The notes under the pieces were generated by a model that worked only from the letters and a program-made list of their open reading frames with translations, did not search any database and was not told where the DNA came from. From Steroidobacteraceae bacterium (GTDB taxonomy: Bacteria > Pseudomonadota > Gammaproteobacteria > Steroidobacterales > Steroidobacteraceae): 45,157 nt of DNA. The position numbers and the translations under genes are program-made. Below, in pieces: positions 8,459 through 19,647 of this stretch. Position 1 is the stretch's first letter, and each line of letters opens with the position of its first letter. The DNA is taken from NCBI GenBank assembly GCA_019683695.1, contig JADGHX010000017.1, positions 1-45,157 of the forward strand. Reading direction: 5' to 3'.

Positions 8459-8511
8459 GTGAGCCGGGTGCCTCCTTGTCGCGATTGTCTGCACCCTCGC
8501 GTCGTGACAGC

Positions 8512-9477
8512 ATGGCGCGCCGCCCGGGTGCCTCGATGCAAACCGTCAAGAAACCGCCGAGAAGGGTCAAGCCCAAAACGACCACCGCGTTCCGCCGGCT
8601 GCCGCTTGCGAGCCTGCGTGTGTTCGTCGCTGTGGCCGAGCAACTCTCGTTCACGCGCGCGGCGGATATTCTCGGCATCACCGCTGGTGCGGTGAGCATG
8701 CAGATCCGTTCGCTCGAGGAATACCTCAAGGCGCCGCTGTTCCTGCGCCGCGGGCGCGTCGTGCAGCTCACCGCCGAAGGCTCGCGACTCCTGCCGCGTG
8801 TACGAAGCGGGCTCGAGGAGCTCGAGCGCGCCATCGATGAGGCGCGCACCGACCGGCGCAGTGGCCCGCTCACGGTGACGATGCTCGCCTCCTTCCTGCA
8901 GCAGTGGCTCCTGCACCGGCTGCCGGACTTTCAGGCGAAGCACCCGAACATCGACCTGCGTGTGCACACCACGGCGGAGCTCGTGAACTTCCTGCACTCG
9001 GATGTGCAGGCGGCCGTGCGTTTCGGCAGTGGCGCGTGGCCGCAGCTTCACGTGGAGAAGGTGCTCGATGAATGGCTCGTGCCCGTGTGCACGAAGGCGC
9101 TGCTCCAGAAGCATGGCCCGATTCGCACGAAGGACGATCTCCAGCGCGTACCGCTGCTGCACGCGAAGACCGAGCCCTGGAAGGTGTGGCCGGACATCAC
9201 GCTCACCTCGGAGGAATGGGCGCCTCGCGGCGCCTCATTCGATGACTCCGTCACGATCATCCGGGCGGCCGAAGCCGGGCAGGGCTATGCGCTGGCGCGC
9301 TGGAGCCTCGCCGCGGAGGACATCGCGAGCGGCCGGCTGGTGATTGCGAGCCCCATCATCATTCCGGCGCCGCGTGCGTACTTCTTCGTCTGCCCCACGG
9401 GCTACATCACGCTGGACAAGGTCGCGGCGTTTCGCGACTGGCTGCTCGATCAGGCCCGACGCGCACCGCGGCCCTGA
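8512..9477 (+). CDS. LysR-family transcriptional regulator (GcvA-like)
   Basis: This 321-residue regulator has an N-terminal winged helix-turn-helix (about residues 28-87, LPLASLRVFVAVAEQLSFTR to the FLRRGRVVQLT wing). A type-2 periplasmic-binding-fold effector domain follows. The helix segment AADILGITAGAVSMQIRSLE is typical of the GcvA/AmpR-like branch. The target and effector are not evident: no clear divergent partner gene exists, since the upstream UrcA gene is co-directional. The start is uncertain between ATG 8512 and ATG 8536; neither has a clear ribosome site, and the longer frame to 8293 would run through a hairpin and into the UrcA gene. Confidence 0.85.
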   Translation: MARRPGASMQTVKKPPRRVKPKTTTAFRRLPLASLRVFVAVAEQLSFTRAADILGITAGAVSMQIRSLEEYLKAPLFLRRGRVVQLTAEGSRLLPRVRSGLEELERAIDEARTDRRSGPLTVTMLASFLQQWLLHRLPDFQAKHPNIDLRVHTTAELVNFLHSDVQAAVRFGSGAWPQLHVEKVLDEWLVPVCTKALLQKHGPIRTKDDLQRVPLLHAKTEPWKVWPDITLTSEEWAPRGASFDDSVTIIRAAEAGQGYALARWSLAAEDIASGRLVIASPIIIPAPRAYFFVCPTGYITLDKVAAFRDWLLDQARRAPRP

Positions 9478-9482
9478 CCCGC

Positions 9483-11582
<2,100 letters not shown>

Positions 11583-11659
11583 GGATCGAGACCGCTTTCG
11601 AGTAGAATGCGCGACTATAGCCGGTGCCGCCGCCGCCCGCCCTGTTTCGCATCCAGCCG

Positions 11660-12856
11660 ATGTCCAACGAAGTCCCCGTTCTCAAGCTCAAGCGCGGCGA
11701 AGATCGCCGCATTCGCGCGGGCCATCCCTGGGTGTTCAGCAACGAGGTGGATAACGACGCCACGCCTCTGGCGAAGATCGCACCCGGGGCCATCGTGCGC
11801 GTGGTGTCGGATCGTGACCAGTTTCTCGGCCACGCATATGTCAACCCGCATGCGCTCATCTGCGCGCGCATCGTGGGGCGCGACGCCGAGCAGGGGCTCG
11901 ACCGCGCGCTCATCGCACATCGGCTGAGCGTGGCGCTTGCGCTTCGCGAGCGGCTCTCGCGCGAACCCTATTACCGCCTCGTGTTCGGAGAGTCCGACGG
12001 CTTGCCCGGGCTCGTGCTCGATCGCTACGGCGACATCATCGTGGGCCAGATTGCCACGCGAGGCATGGAGGCGCTGCGCACGGAGGTGGAGGAAGCAGTC
12101 CGTACCGTGCTCGCGCCCAAGGGGCTGTTCTGGAAGAACGACACCGGTGCTCGGGATCTGGAGCAGCTCGAGCCGGACGCTCACGTTGCATTCGGTGATG
12201 TGCCGGAAGAGCTGACGGTGGTCGAGGGCGCGCTGCGGTTCGTGACGCCGCTGCGCACGGGCCAGAAGACCGGCTGGTTCTACGACCAGACGGCCAATCG
12301 CGCGCGGCTCACACGATATCTGTGGGCCGGCGCACGCGTGCTGGACGTGTGCAGCTACGTGGGCGCATGGGCCATCACGGCGCTCGCGCACGGCGCGCGC
12401 TCCGCGCGCTGCATCGATTCGTCGGGCGCGGCGCTCGCGTATGCCAGCCGCAATGCGGCTGCGAATGGCCTCGAGCTCGAGACGCTCGAGGCGAACGCCT
12501 TCGATGCCATGAAAGCCCTGCACGAGCAGGGCGAGCAGTACGACGTGGTCATCCTCGACCCGCCCGCCTTCATCAAGCGCAAGAAGGACATCCCGCAGGG
12601 GCAGGCGGCCTATCGCAAGCTGAACCAGCTCGCGCTGAATCTGCTCGCCCGGGAAGGGCTGCTGGTGTCGTGCTCCTGCTCGTATCACCTCTCCGCGGAG
12701 GACCTCTCGGCGGCCATTCAGGGTGCGGCCCGGCACACGGGCCGCTTCGTGCAGATTCTCGAAGCGGCGGGGCAATCGCCGGACCATCCCGTCCATCCCG
12801 CCATTCCGGAGACGCGTTACCTCAAGGCGTACTTCTGTCGCGTGACGCGCGAGTAA
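11660..12856 (+). CDS. rlmI: 23S rRNA (cytosine(1962)-C(5))-methyltransferase RlmI
   Basis: This 398-residue protein is the same size as E. coli RlmI. It has an N-terminal PUA domain (about 1-75, [20 protein letters not shown]) and a C-terminal class I SAM-dependent methyltransferase domain. That domain has the SAM loop [15 protein letters not shown], the [11 protein letters not shown] motif and the catalytic-cysteine region [10 protein letters not shown]. It methylates C1962 of 23S rRNA using AdoMet. The ATG at 11660 matches homologue starts; the earlier in-frame start at 11624 adds a proline-rich tail only. The gene is divergent from the DUF255 gene and upstream of lgt. Confidence 0.92.
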   Translation: MSNEVPVLKLKRGEDRRIRAGHPWVFSNEVDNDATPLAKIAPGAIVRVVSDRDQFLGHAYVNPHALICARIVGRDAEQGLDRALIAHRLSVALALRERLSREPYYRLVFGESDGLPGLVLDRYGDIIVGQIATRGMEALRTEVEEAVRTVLAPKGLFWKNDTGARDLEQLEPDAHVAFGDVPEELTVVEGALRFVTPLRTGQKTGWFYDQTANRARLTRYLWAGARVLDVCSYVGAWAITALAHGARSARCIDSSGAALAYASRNAAANGLELETLEANAFDAMKALHEQGEQYDVVILDPPAFIKRKKDIPQGQAAYRKLNQLALNLLAREGLLVSCSCSYHLSAEDLSAAIQGAARHTGRFVQILEAAGQSPDHPVHPAIPETRYLKAYFCRVTRE

Positions 12857-12891
12857 CGCCTTTCACTGCGCCTGCGCCGCGCGACTTCCGT

Positions 12892-12897
12892 TAAACT
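12892..12897 (+). promoter_or_regulatory. Candidate -10 box directly before lgt
   Basis: TAAACT ends nine bases before the lgt ATG at 12907. If it is used, transcription would start at or within a few bases of the start codon, giving a nearly leaderless lgt-thyA message. There is no clear -35 box. Confidence 0.3.
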
Positions 12898-12906
12898 CCG
12901 CTCCCC

Positions 12907-13737
12907 ATGCTCCAGTATCCCGGCTTCAATCCGATCGCGTTCGAGCTCGGGCCCTTCTCCGTCTTCGGGCATGAGCTCGGGCCGCTGAGCGTGCACTGGT
13001 ACGGCATCATGTACCTCATCGGCTTCGCCGCGGCGTGGCTGCTGGCGCGCTATCGCGCCAAGCGCCCGGGCAGCACGTGGAAGGCCGCGGATGTCGATGA
13101 CGTGGTGTTCTACGCCATGCTCGGCGTGATCCTCGGCGGGCGCATCGGCTACGTGCTGTTCTATGGCATGGAGTTCTGGGCCCGCGATCCCTGGTACCCG
13201 CTCAAGATCACCGAAGGCGGCATGTCCTTCCACGGCGGCCTGCTCGGCGTCATCGTGGCGATGATCGTCTTCGCCCGGCGACAGCGCCGCGCGTTGGGCG
13301 ATATCTTCGACTTCACAGTGCCGCTGCCGGGCATCGGCTTCTTCACCGGAAGGCTCGGCAACTTCATCAACGGTGAGCTCTGGGGCAAGCCCACCACCGT
13401 GCCGTGGGGCTTCAACGTGAATGGCGAGGTTCGCCATGCTTCGCAGCTCTACGAGGCCTTCTTCGAGGGGCTGCTGCTCTTTGCGGTCATGTGGTGGTTC
13501 ACGTCCAAGCCGCGTCCGCGGTGGGCGCCGGCGGGGCTCTTCATGCTGTACTACGGCGTAGTGCGCTTTGGCATCGAGTTCGTGCGCCTGCCGGATCAGC
13601 ACATCGGCTATCTCTTCGGCGGGTGGTTCACGATGGGCATGCTGCTCTCGCTGCCCATGATCGCCGTCGGCGTGGCGCTGCTCGTGTACGCATACCGGCG
13701 CGGGCAGCCCTCCGGTAACCTCGCCGTCGCGCAATGA
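12907..13737 (+). CDS. lgt: Prolipoprotein diacylglyceryl transferase Lgt
   Basis: This 276-residue inner-membrane enzyme has about seven membrane segments and transfers diacylglycerol from phosphatidylglycerol to the lipobox cysteine of prolipoproteins. Key motifs are FHGGLLG with H109, and [13 protein letters not shown] (148-160) including the essential arginine R149. The window encodes at least two probable lipoprotein substrates (21602-22081 and RlpA). The stop overlaps the thyA start by four bases (ATGA), so lgt and thyA are translationally coupled, an arrangement conserved in many gammaproteobacteria. Confidence 0.96.
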   Translation: MLQYPGFNPIAFELGPFSVFGHELGPLSVHWYGIMYLIGFAAAWLLARYRAKRPGSTWKAADVDDVVFYAMLGVILGGRIGYVLFYGMEFWARDPWYPLKITEGGMSFHGGLLGVIVAMIVFARRQRRALGDIFDFTVPLPGIGFFTGRLGNFINGELWGKPTTVPWGFNVNGEVRHASQLYEAFFEGLLLFAVMWWFTSKPRPRWAPAGLFMLYYGVVRFGIEFVRLPDQHIGYLFGGWFTMGMLLSLPMIAVGVALLVYAYRRGQPSGNLAVAQ

Positions 13738-14528
13738 AGCCCTATCTCGACCTGCTGCGCGAGGTGCGGCACACCGGCGCCCGCAAGGACGACCGCACGG
13801 GCACCGGCACGCTGTCGCTGTTCGGGCGGCAGATGCGGTTCGATCTGTCGCAGGGCTTTCCGCTCGTCACCACGAAGAAGATTCACGTCCGCTCCGTCAT
13901 CTGCGAGCTGCTGTGGTTCCTCCGCGGGGACACGAACGTGAAATGGCTCCGCGAGCAGGGCGTCACCATCTGGGACGAGTGGGCGGATGCCAACGGCGAT
14001 CTCGGGCCGGTGTACGGCAAGCAGTGGCGCGCCTGGCTCGCGCCGGATGGGCGCAGCATCGACCAGATCCGCGAGGTCGTGCATCTGCTGCGCACGAACC
14101 CGGACTCGCGCCGCATTATCGTCAGCGCGTGGAACGTGGGTGAGCTAGAGCAGATGAAGCTCATGCCCTGCCACGCCTTCTTCCAGTTTTATGTGGCCGG
14201 TGGCAGGCTTTCGTGCCAGCTGTATCAGCGCAGCGCGGACATGTTCCTGGGCGTGCCGTTCAACATCGCAAGCTATGCACTGCTCACGCATATGCTCGCG
14301 CAGCAGTGCGACCTTGAACCCGCCGAGCTCGTGTGGACGGGTGGGGACTGCCACCTGTACCTGAACCATCTTGCGCAGGCAGACGAGCAGCTCGCGCGCG
14401 CGCCCCTGCCGCTGCCGCAGCTCCATTTCCGGCGCAGACCGCCAAGCATCTTCGATTACCAGTACGAGGACTTCGAGATCGTGAATTACCAGTGTCATCC
14501 GGCCATCAAGGCACCCGTGGCGGTCTGA
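13734..14528 (+). CDS. thyA: Thymidylate synthase ThyA
   Basis: This 264-residue enzyme has exactly the length of E. coli ThyA. The catalytic cysteine is C146 in [12 protein letters not shown], and the C-terminus [10 protein letters not shown] closes the active site as in the family. It converts dUMP and methylene-tetrahydrofolate into dTMP and dihydrofolate. The dihydrofolate is recycled by FolA, encoded 2.7 kb downstream. It overlaps lgt by four bases; the SET-domain gene starts three bases after its stop. Confidence 0.97.
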   Translation: MKPYLDLLREVRHTGARKDDRTGTGTLSLFGRQMRFDLSQGFPLVTTKKIHVRSVICELLWFLRGDTNVKWLREQGVTIWDEWADANGDLGPVYGKQWRAWLAPDGRSIDQIREVVHLLRTNPDSRRIIVSAWNVGELEQMKLMPCHAFFQFYVAGGRLSCQLYQRSADMFLGVPFNIASYALLTHMLAQQCDLEPAELVWTGGDCHLYLNHLAQADEQLARAPLPLPQLHFRRRPPSIFDYQYEDFEIVNYQCHPAIKAPVAV

Positions 14529-14531
14529 CCC

Positions 14532-15215
14532 ATGGCCAGAACATTCCCCAACTCGTCCGCGGGCCAGCGCCCGGACAAGAACGAAAAGAACCCCTGGTAC
14601 GAAGTGCGCAAGTCGCGCGTGCATGGGTACGGCGGCTTCGCGATCCGCGATATCCCGAAGGGCACGCGCATCACCGAATATCTCGGCGACCGCATCTCCC
14701 ACGCCGAGGCCGACAAGCGCTACGAGGACCACGACGAGAACGACAATCACACGTTCCTGTTCATCGTGGACAAGCGCACGGTGATCGATGCCGGCGTCGG
14801 CGGGAACAACGCGCGCTTCATCAACCACCAGTGCGACCCGAACTGCGAGTCGAACATCGTGAAGGGGCGCGTCTTCATCGAGGCGCTGCGCGATATCAAG
14901 AAGGGCGAGGAGCTCGGCTACGACTATCAGATCGGCCGCGAGAAGGACGATCCGCCGAACGTCGACGAGATCTACGCCTGCCGGTGCGGTTCGCCCAAGT
15001 GCCGCGGCACCATGCTCTGGCCGCCGAAACGGCCGTCGCCGCGCAAGCGGAAGAAGAAGGCCACGCGCAAGAGTTCCGCGCGCACTGCTGCCCGGAGCAC
15101 GTCCACCCGCAGCTCGGCCCGGCGCGGCACGAAGCGCAGCGCAGCCAAGCGCGGCACGAAGCGCAACGCGGCCCAGCGTGGCACGAAGCGCACGAGGCGC
15201 GCGAAGAAGAAATGA
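14532..15215 (+). CDS. SET-domain lysine methyltransferase with histone-H1-like tail
   Basis: This 227-residue protein has a SET domain at about residues 20-135: a YEVRKSRVHGYGGFA opening, the SAM/catalytic motif FINHQCDPNC (96-105) and GYDY (129-132). A post-SET cysteine cluster follows: C150-R-C152-x4-C157, which with a cysteine of the NHQC motif would bind zinc. Residues 166-227 form an extremely basic Lys/Arg/Ala/Ser/Thr tail with RGTKR-type repeats, like bacterial H1-type nucleoid proteins. The family methylates protein lysines using AdoMet; the substrate here is unknown and could be a nucleoid protein or its own tail. It starts three bases after thyA, so it is probably in the same message, but it is not part of the conserved lgt-thyA-folA set. 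Confidence 0.88.
   Translation: MARTFPNSSAGQRPDKNEKNPWYEVRKSRVHGYGGFAIRDIPKGTRITEYLGDRISHAEADKRYEDHDENDNHTFLFIVDKRTVIDAGVGGNNARFINHQCDPNCESNIVKGRVFIEALRDIKKGEELGYDYQIGREKDDPPNVDEIYACRCGSPKCRGTMLWPPKRPSPRKRKKKATRKSSARTAARSTSTRSSARRGTKRSAAKRGTKRNAAQRGTKRTRRAKKK
15123..15191 (+). repeat. 27-bp tandem repeat coding for the basic tail
   Basis: Two full units (15123-15149 and 15150-15176) and one partial unit (15177-15191) encode RGTKRSAAK, RGTKRNAAQ and RGTKR. The CGCGGCACGAAGCGC core is nearly identical between units, so the tail of the SET protein is likely to expand and contract by slippage or recombination. Confidence 0.8.
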
Positions 15216-15341
15216 GGCCGCGCGCTTCCGGGCTTGCAACGCTTCCTGGAGCATCAAAGCCTGGAACCGGTGTACCGTGAGCGCCAGCCCGATACCGTTC
15301 GAACCTCGCCAGGGCCGCGCGGACGCGCGGCAAGGCTCACC

Positions 15342-17201
15342 GTGAGCGCGGCCCGCAACTTGAGTTTGCCCGCCGTCGTGGGTGCGACGGGCATCGTCTA
15401 TGGGGACATCGGCACGAGCCCGCTCTACGCGTTCGAGGAATCGCTGCGGGCGGCGGGCTCGGCGGATACCCAGGCGGTGCTCGGCGTGCTCTCGCTCATT
15501 TTCTGGGCGCTCGCTCTGTCGGTCACGCTGAAGTACGTCGTCGTCATCATGCGGGCGGACAACGACGGCGAGGGTGGCGTGCTCGCTCTGCTTGCACTGG
15601 CGGAGCGCCATCTCAGCGCCATCGGCACGCCCTCGCGTGTGCTCATCGGGTGCGCCTTCGCAGGGACCGCGCTGTTCTTCTGCGATGCCCTCATCACGCC
15701 GGCCATCTCGGTGCTGAGCGCGGTGGAAGGGCTGGAGATCGTCGATCCCGGCATGTCACGCAGCGTCATTCCGATCACCCTCGGCGTGATCGCCGCGCTT
15801 TTTCTGATTCAGCGCCGCGGCACCGAACGCATCTCGAAGCTGTTCGGGCCCGTGATGATCGTGTGGTTCCTCGCATTGGGCATTTCCGGGGCGTTCTGGC
15901 TCGCGCAGGCGCCAGAGGTGCTCGTCGCGGCGAATCCGGCGTATGCGGTGCACTTGCTGACCGCGCGGCCGATGCTCGCCATGGCGATCATCGGTGGCGT
16001 GTTCCTCGTGCTCACCGGTGGCGAAGCGCTGTACGCGGACATGGGGCACTTCGGGCGTCTTCCCGTGCGGGTGGCATGGTTTGCGCTGGTATGGCCCGCG
16101 CTGCTGCTCAACTATTTCGGGCAGGGTGCGCTGCATCTTCTGTCGAATCGCGAGCTCACGCAGCCGCTGTATTCCATGTTCCCGGAGCTGCTGCGGCCGT
16201 TCATGATCATTCTGGCCACCGCGGCCACCGTGATTGCTTCGCAGGCCGTGATCTCGGGTGCGTTCTCAGTGGCCCGACAGGCCGTGCAACTGGACATGCT
16301 GCCGCGCCTGCGCGTGTTGCAAACCTCCGATCGCGAGCTGGGCCAGATCTATGTGCCGGCGGTGAACTTGGTGCTCTTTCTCGCCGTCGTGGCGTTCGTG
16401 GTCGGGTTCGGGTCCTCCACCGCGCTGTCGGCCGCGTATGGTGCGGCGGTTGTCGGGACGATGGTGATCACCACGATTCTCGGCGCATTCGTCGCGTACA
16501 CGCAGTGGAGCTGGCCGCGGTGGCAAGTGGCCGCCGTGTTCATGGTGTTCTTTCTTGTCGACCTGCTCTTTCTCACGGCTAATCTCACGAAGATCGACGA
16601 TGGGGGCTGGATTCCCCTGTTTCTGGCGAGCGTGCTGTTCGCGCTCTTCTGGACGTGGCGAAACGGGCGTGCGGAGCTGCGCGCCGCGCTTGCGGAGCTC
16701 GCGATGCCCATCACGAAAATCGGCAAGCTGCTGGATGGCGTGCCTCGGGTGCCAGGCACGGGCGTGTATCTCGCCAGCGATCCGGATGTCGTCCCGTCCG
16801 CGCTCATTCGCAACCTCGAGCACAATCACGTCGTGCACGAACGGGTGATCCTGTTGCATGTGCGGTTCGTGCGCAGTCCGCGGCGGGATCCGGCGGATCG
16901 CGTGACCCTCGACGAGATCGCGCCGACCGTCTTCCGCGTGATCGCCCATTTCGGATTCATGGAAACGCCGAGCCTGAGCGAAGCGCTGCGCGCCGCCCGC
17001 GCGCGGGGCTTGCGCACTTTCGCCGGCGACTGCTCGTTCTTTCTGGGGCAGCACGTCGTTCGGCCGCGGCCGCGGTGGGGTTGGTGGGGGCTGCAGATGC
17101 ACGTTTTCGCGCGCATGCAGCGTCGTAGTACGCAGGCGGCGGAGTTCTTCCGCATGCCGGCGCGCGGTGTGGTGATTCTGCCTACCGCGGTGGAGGTGTG
17201 A
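15342..17201 (+). CDS. kup: Low-affinity potassium uptake protein Kup
   Basis: This 619-residue Kup/HAK/KUP-family K+:H+ symporter has the hallmark GIVYGDIGTSPLYAF near the N-terminus, about twelve hydrophobic segments to residue ~450, and a soluble C-terminal domain. The GTG at 15342 is chosen because AAGG lies six bases upstream and homologues begin shortly before the hallmark. An earlier in-frame start at 15234 would add a charged 36-residue tail. The stop codon overlaps the first base of folA, so the two genes are transcribed together. Kup is not a normal member of the thyA-folA string and appears to be an insertion together with the SET gene. Confidence 0.93.
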   Translation: MSAARNLSLPAVVGATGIVYGDIGTSPLYAFEESLRAAGSADTQAVLGVLSLIFWALALSVTLKYVVVIMRADNDGEGGVLALLALAERHLSAIGTPSRVLIGCAFAGTALFFCDALITPAISVLSAVEGLEIVDPGMSRSVIPITLGVIAALFLIQRRGTERISKLFGPVMIVWFLALGISGAFWLAQAPEVLVAANPAYAVHLLTARPMLAMAIIGGVFLVLTGGEALYADMGHFGRLPVRVAWFALVWPALLLNYFGQGALHLLSNRELTQPLYSMFPELLRPFMIILATAATVIASQAVISGAFSVARQAVQLDMLPRLRVLQTSDRELGQIYVPAVNLVLFLAVVAFVVGFGSSTALSAAYGAAVVGTMVITTILGAFVAYTQWSWPRWQVAAVFMVFFLVDLLFLTANLTKIDDGGWIPLFLASVLFALFWTWRNGRAELRAALAELAMPITKIGKLLDGVPRVPGTGVYLASDPDVVPSALIRNLEHNHVVHERVILLHVRFVRSPRRDPADRVTLDEIAPTVFRVIAHFGFMETPSLSEALRAARARGLRTFAGDCSFFLGQHVVRPRPRWGWWGLQMHVFARMQRRSTQAAEFFRMPARGVVILPTAVEV

Positions 17202-17701
17202 TGACAGATCGACCTTCGTTGTCGCTTGTAGTGGCCGCCGCGCGCAATGGCGTGATCGGTCGTGACAATGCCATGCCCTGGCATTTGCCGGATGATCTCA
17301 AGCACTTCAAGGCGGTGACGATGGGTAAGCCCATGCTCATGGGCCGCAAGACGTTCACCTCCATTGGCAAGGCGCTGCCGGGCCGCAAGAGTATCGTGCT
17401 CACGCGCGATCCGGCGTGGCGCGCGGAAGGGGTGATTGCGGTTCACTCGCTCGAGGAAGCGCTACGTGAAGCCGGGGATGTGCCGGAGATTGCCGTCGTC
17501 GGTGGTGAGGAGATCTTCCGATTGACGCTGCCCCTGGCGCAGCGTGTGTACCTCACGCGCATCCATGCGGACATCGCAGGCGACACGGTGTTTCCGGAGC
17601 TCGATCCGGCGCAGTGGCAGGAAGTGGAGCGCACCGAACATCCCGCGGACGCGCGGCACGCCTATACAATGACGTTTGTGACGCTCGATCGCCGCCGCTG
17701 A
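17201..17701 (+). CDS. folA: Dihydrofolate reductase FolA
   Basis: This 166-residue enzyme reduces dihydrofolate to tetrahydrofolate with NADPH, completing the cycle begun by ThyA. Visible motifs are GVIGRDNAMPWHLPDDL (18-33), with the catalytic acidic residue at D31/D32, the NADPH site GRKTFTSIGKALPGRK, and VVGGEEIF. ATG 17201 follows GGAGG at 17192-17196 and shares one base with the kup stop; GTG 17198 is a less likely alternative. It is the target family of trimethoprim; no unusual active-site change was noticed. Confidence 0.96.
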   Translation: MTDRPSLSLVVAAARNGVIGRDNAMPWHLPDDLKHFKAVTMGKPMLMGRKTFTSIGKALPGRKSIVLTRDPAWRAEGVIAVHSLEEALREAGDVPEIAVVGGEEIFRLTLPLAQRVYLTRIHADIAGDTVFPELDPAQWQEVERTEHPADARHAYTMTFVTLDRRR

Positions 17702-17737
17702 TTCACTCGGGGCGCAGGCCTGGTGCAGGGGGCTCTC

Positions 17738-18259
17738 ATGAAAATCGTCGAATGTCGTTACGAGCGCCATGCGGCTGCCATCCTGGCCATCTTCAACGAC
17801 GCCATCCTTCATTCCACCGCGCTGTACGACTACGAGCCGTGGACGGACGACTCGATGGTGCAATGGTTTCGTGCGAAGCAGAGCGGGGGCTACCCGGTCA
17901 TCGGCATCGAGAGCGACACCGGCGAGCTGCTCGGTTTCGGCAGCTATGGTCCGTTCCGTATGCGCCCAGCCTACAAGTATTCGGTCGAGCACTCCGTGTA
18001 TGTTCATGCACACCATCGCGGCAAAGGCCTCGGCCGAAGATTACTGGGCGAGATCATTGCTGCCGCGCGCAAGCAGGACTATCACCTTCTGGTCGGCGGC
18101 ATCGACGCGGCGAATACCGCGAGCATTGCCTTGCATGAAAGCATGGGCTTCACGCATGCCGGCACGATCCGGCAGGCGGGGTTCAAGTTCGGGCGCTGGC
18201 TCGATCTGGCGTTCTATCAGCTGATTCTGGAAACGCCCGCACATCCTGTGGATGGCTGA
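17738..18259 (+). CDS. GNAT acetyltransferase, phosphinothricin/methionine-sulfoximine N-acetyltransferase type
   Basis: This 173-residue GNAT-fold enzyme resembles the Pat/MnaT group, which N-acetylates phosphinothricin, methionine sulfoximine or methionine sulfone. The first strand and helix hold AAAILAIFNDAILHSTALY, typical of the group. The acetyl-CoA loop is HHRGKGLGRRLL, and NTASIALHESMGFTHAG is the usual C-terminal motif. ATG 17738 has a GGGGG site nine bases upstream. It follows folA by 36 bases and is convergent with kmo, 14 bases apart. The natural substrate is uncertain. Confidence 0.87.
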   Translation: MKIVECRYERHAAAILAIFNDAILHSTALYDYEPWTDDSMVQWFRAKQSGGYPVIGIESDTGELLGFGSYGPFRMRPAYKYSVEHSVYVHAHHRGKGLGRRLLGEIIAAARKQDYHLLVGGIDAANTASIALHESMGFTHAGTIRQAGFKFGRWLDLAFYQLILETPAHPVDG

Positions 18260-18273
18260 GGCGGCGACGACAG

Positions 18274-19647
18274 TCAGCCTCCAATGCGCGTGAGGCGCGA
18301 CTCGATGAGCTGCCTGGCACGCTCGGCTTCGGTGTCGCCCTGCATCGCTGCTGCATCCAGCTCGGCGAGAATCTCGTTCTGAATCTCCCCCCGCCGCAGC
18401 GCTTCGGAGTAGGGGATCTCCGGATGGAACATCACCATCGAGTAGCGGGGAATGAAGCGCTCCGGAAACCGGCGCTCCAGCTCCATGGAGAGCGCCTTGT
18501 ACCGCTCGAACTTCGGGTCGCGCACCGTGTCGCGCATCTCCACGTAGTTCTCCAGCGCCATCTGCGCGATGGCCGCCGCGTTCGGCCGCCGCAGCCGATC
18601 GAATTCGGCGAAGAGCAGTTCCCAGTCGTCGTGCCTTTCCAGCAGTTCGGCGAACGTGGTGCAGTCCTCGAACGCTGCGTTCATGCCCTGCCCATGGAAC
18701 GGCACGATGGCGTGCGCAGCGTCCCCGAGCAGCAGGATCTGACCGCCGGCGTACCACCGTGAGGCGTGCACAGTCCCGAGTTGCCCCTGCGGGTTCCTGA
18801 AGAAGTCCGTGATCAGATCGGGAATCAGCGGCACGGCATCCGGGAATTTCCGGCTGAAGAACGCCTGCACGCGCTCGGGCGTGTCCAGCGCCGCGAAGCT
18901 GTGTTCACCGGTGCGCGACAAGAACAGCGTGGCCGTGAAGCTGCCATCCGTGTTGGGCAACGCAATCAGCATGAAGCCGCCGCGCGGCCACACGTGCAGC
19001 GCATTCACCTCCAGCGCCGGGCGCGGTGTGCTCGCGCCCGCTGCTTGCACCGGCGGCAGTGTCAGTTCCTTGTAATCGTGATCGAGAAACTCTTCTCGCG
19101 CGGTGAGCACACCTTCTGCAGCGAGGCTTGCGCGAAGCACGGATCCGGCACCATCCGCGCCGATAGTGGGAGCGAGCGGCACCTCGTACGTGCGCTGCGA
19201 GCTCTCATCGCTGAAGCGCAGCACGTTCTCGCCGAGGTTCGCGCCCAGGCAGCGCTGATGGAAATGCAGTGAAACGTTCGGGTATCGAGCTGCGGCCTGA
19301 ACGAGCAACTGCGTGAGCGCTCCGCGCCCGACGGAGTAGATGACCTCGCCCGGCTTCCAGCCATACGGCAGCAGCTTCGTGGCACCGGTCAGGTCGTGGA
19401 TCATGCGGCCGCGCATCTCGATGAGCAGCGGGCGCACCTGATCCATCACGCCGGCGCTCTCGAGCGCACGAATGCCGCGCGCCGCGAGCGCCAGATTGAT
19501 GGACCTTCCTCGCTCCGGCACCGTTTGCCGCGGGTCGGGCCGGCGGTCATACAGCGCCACCCGGAAACCTCGCTTCGCGAGCAGCACGGCGAGCAACGCC
19601 CCGGCCATGCCGGCACCCACGATGTTGATGGGTTGCGGGCGCATCAT
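18274..19647 (-). CDS. kmo: Kynurenine 3-monooxygenase
   Basis: This 457-residue FAD monooxygenase hydroxylates L-kynurenine to 3-hydroxykynurenine with NADPH and O2. The N-terminal dinucleotide site is IVGAGMAGALLA (9-20); the second FAD motif is LLLGDAAHAIVPFHGQGMNA; the ERGRSINLALAARG segment is a family hallmark. It is the last gene of the three-gene minus-strand operon, and its ATG overlaps the kynU stop by four bases (a second ATG follows directly). In bacteria the enzyme serves either NAD biosynthesis from tryptophan or tryptophan catabolism. It ends 14 bases from the GNAT gene; GGCTGA/TCAGCC form an inverted repeat across the two stop codons. Confidence 0.95.
   Translation of the reverse strand: MMRPQPINIVGAGMAGALLAVLLAKRGFRVALYDRRPDPRQTVPERGRSINLALAARGIRALESAGVMDQVRPLLIEMRGRMIHDLTGATKLLPYGWKPGEVIYSVGRGALTQLLVQAAARYPNVSLHFHQRCLGANLGENVLRFSDESSQRTYEVPLAPTIGADGAGSVLRASLAAEGVLTAREEFLDHDYKELTLPPVQAAGASTPRPALEVNALHVWPRGGFMLIALPNTDGSFTATLFLSRTGEHSFAALDTPERVQAFFSRKFPDAVPLIPDLITDFFRNPQGQLGTVHASRWYAGGQILLLGDAAHAIVPFHGQGMNAAFEDCTTFAELLERHDDWELLFAEFDRLRRPNAAAIAQMALENYVEMRDTVRDPKFERYKALSMELERRFPERFIPRYSMVMFHPEIPYSEALRRGEIQNEILAELDAAAMQGDTEAERARQLIESRLTRIGG

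Noticed and set aside
15234-15341. N-terminal extension of Kup
   Set aside because: It opens at a rare TTG codon and encodes a charged, unconserved stretch. GTG 15342 has a better ribosome site and matches the usual family start.
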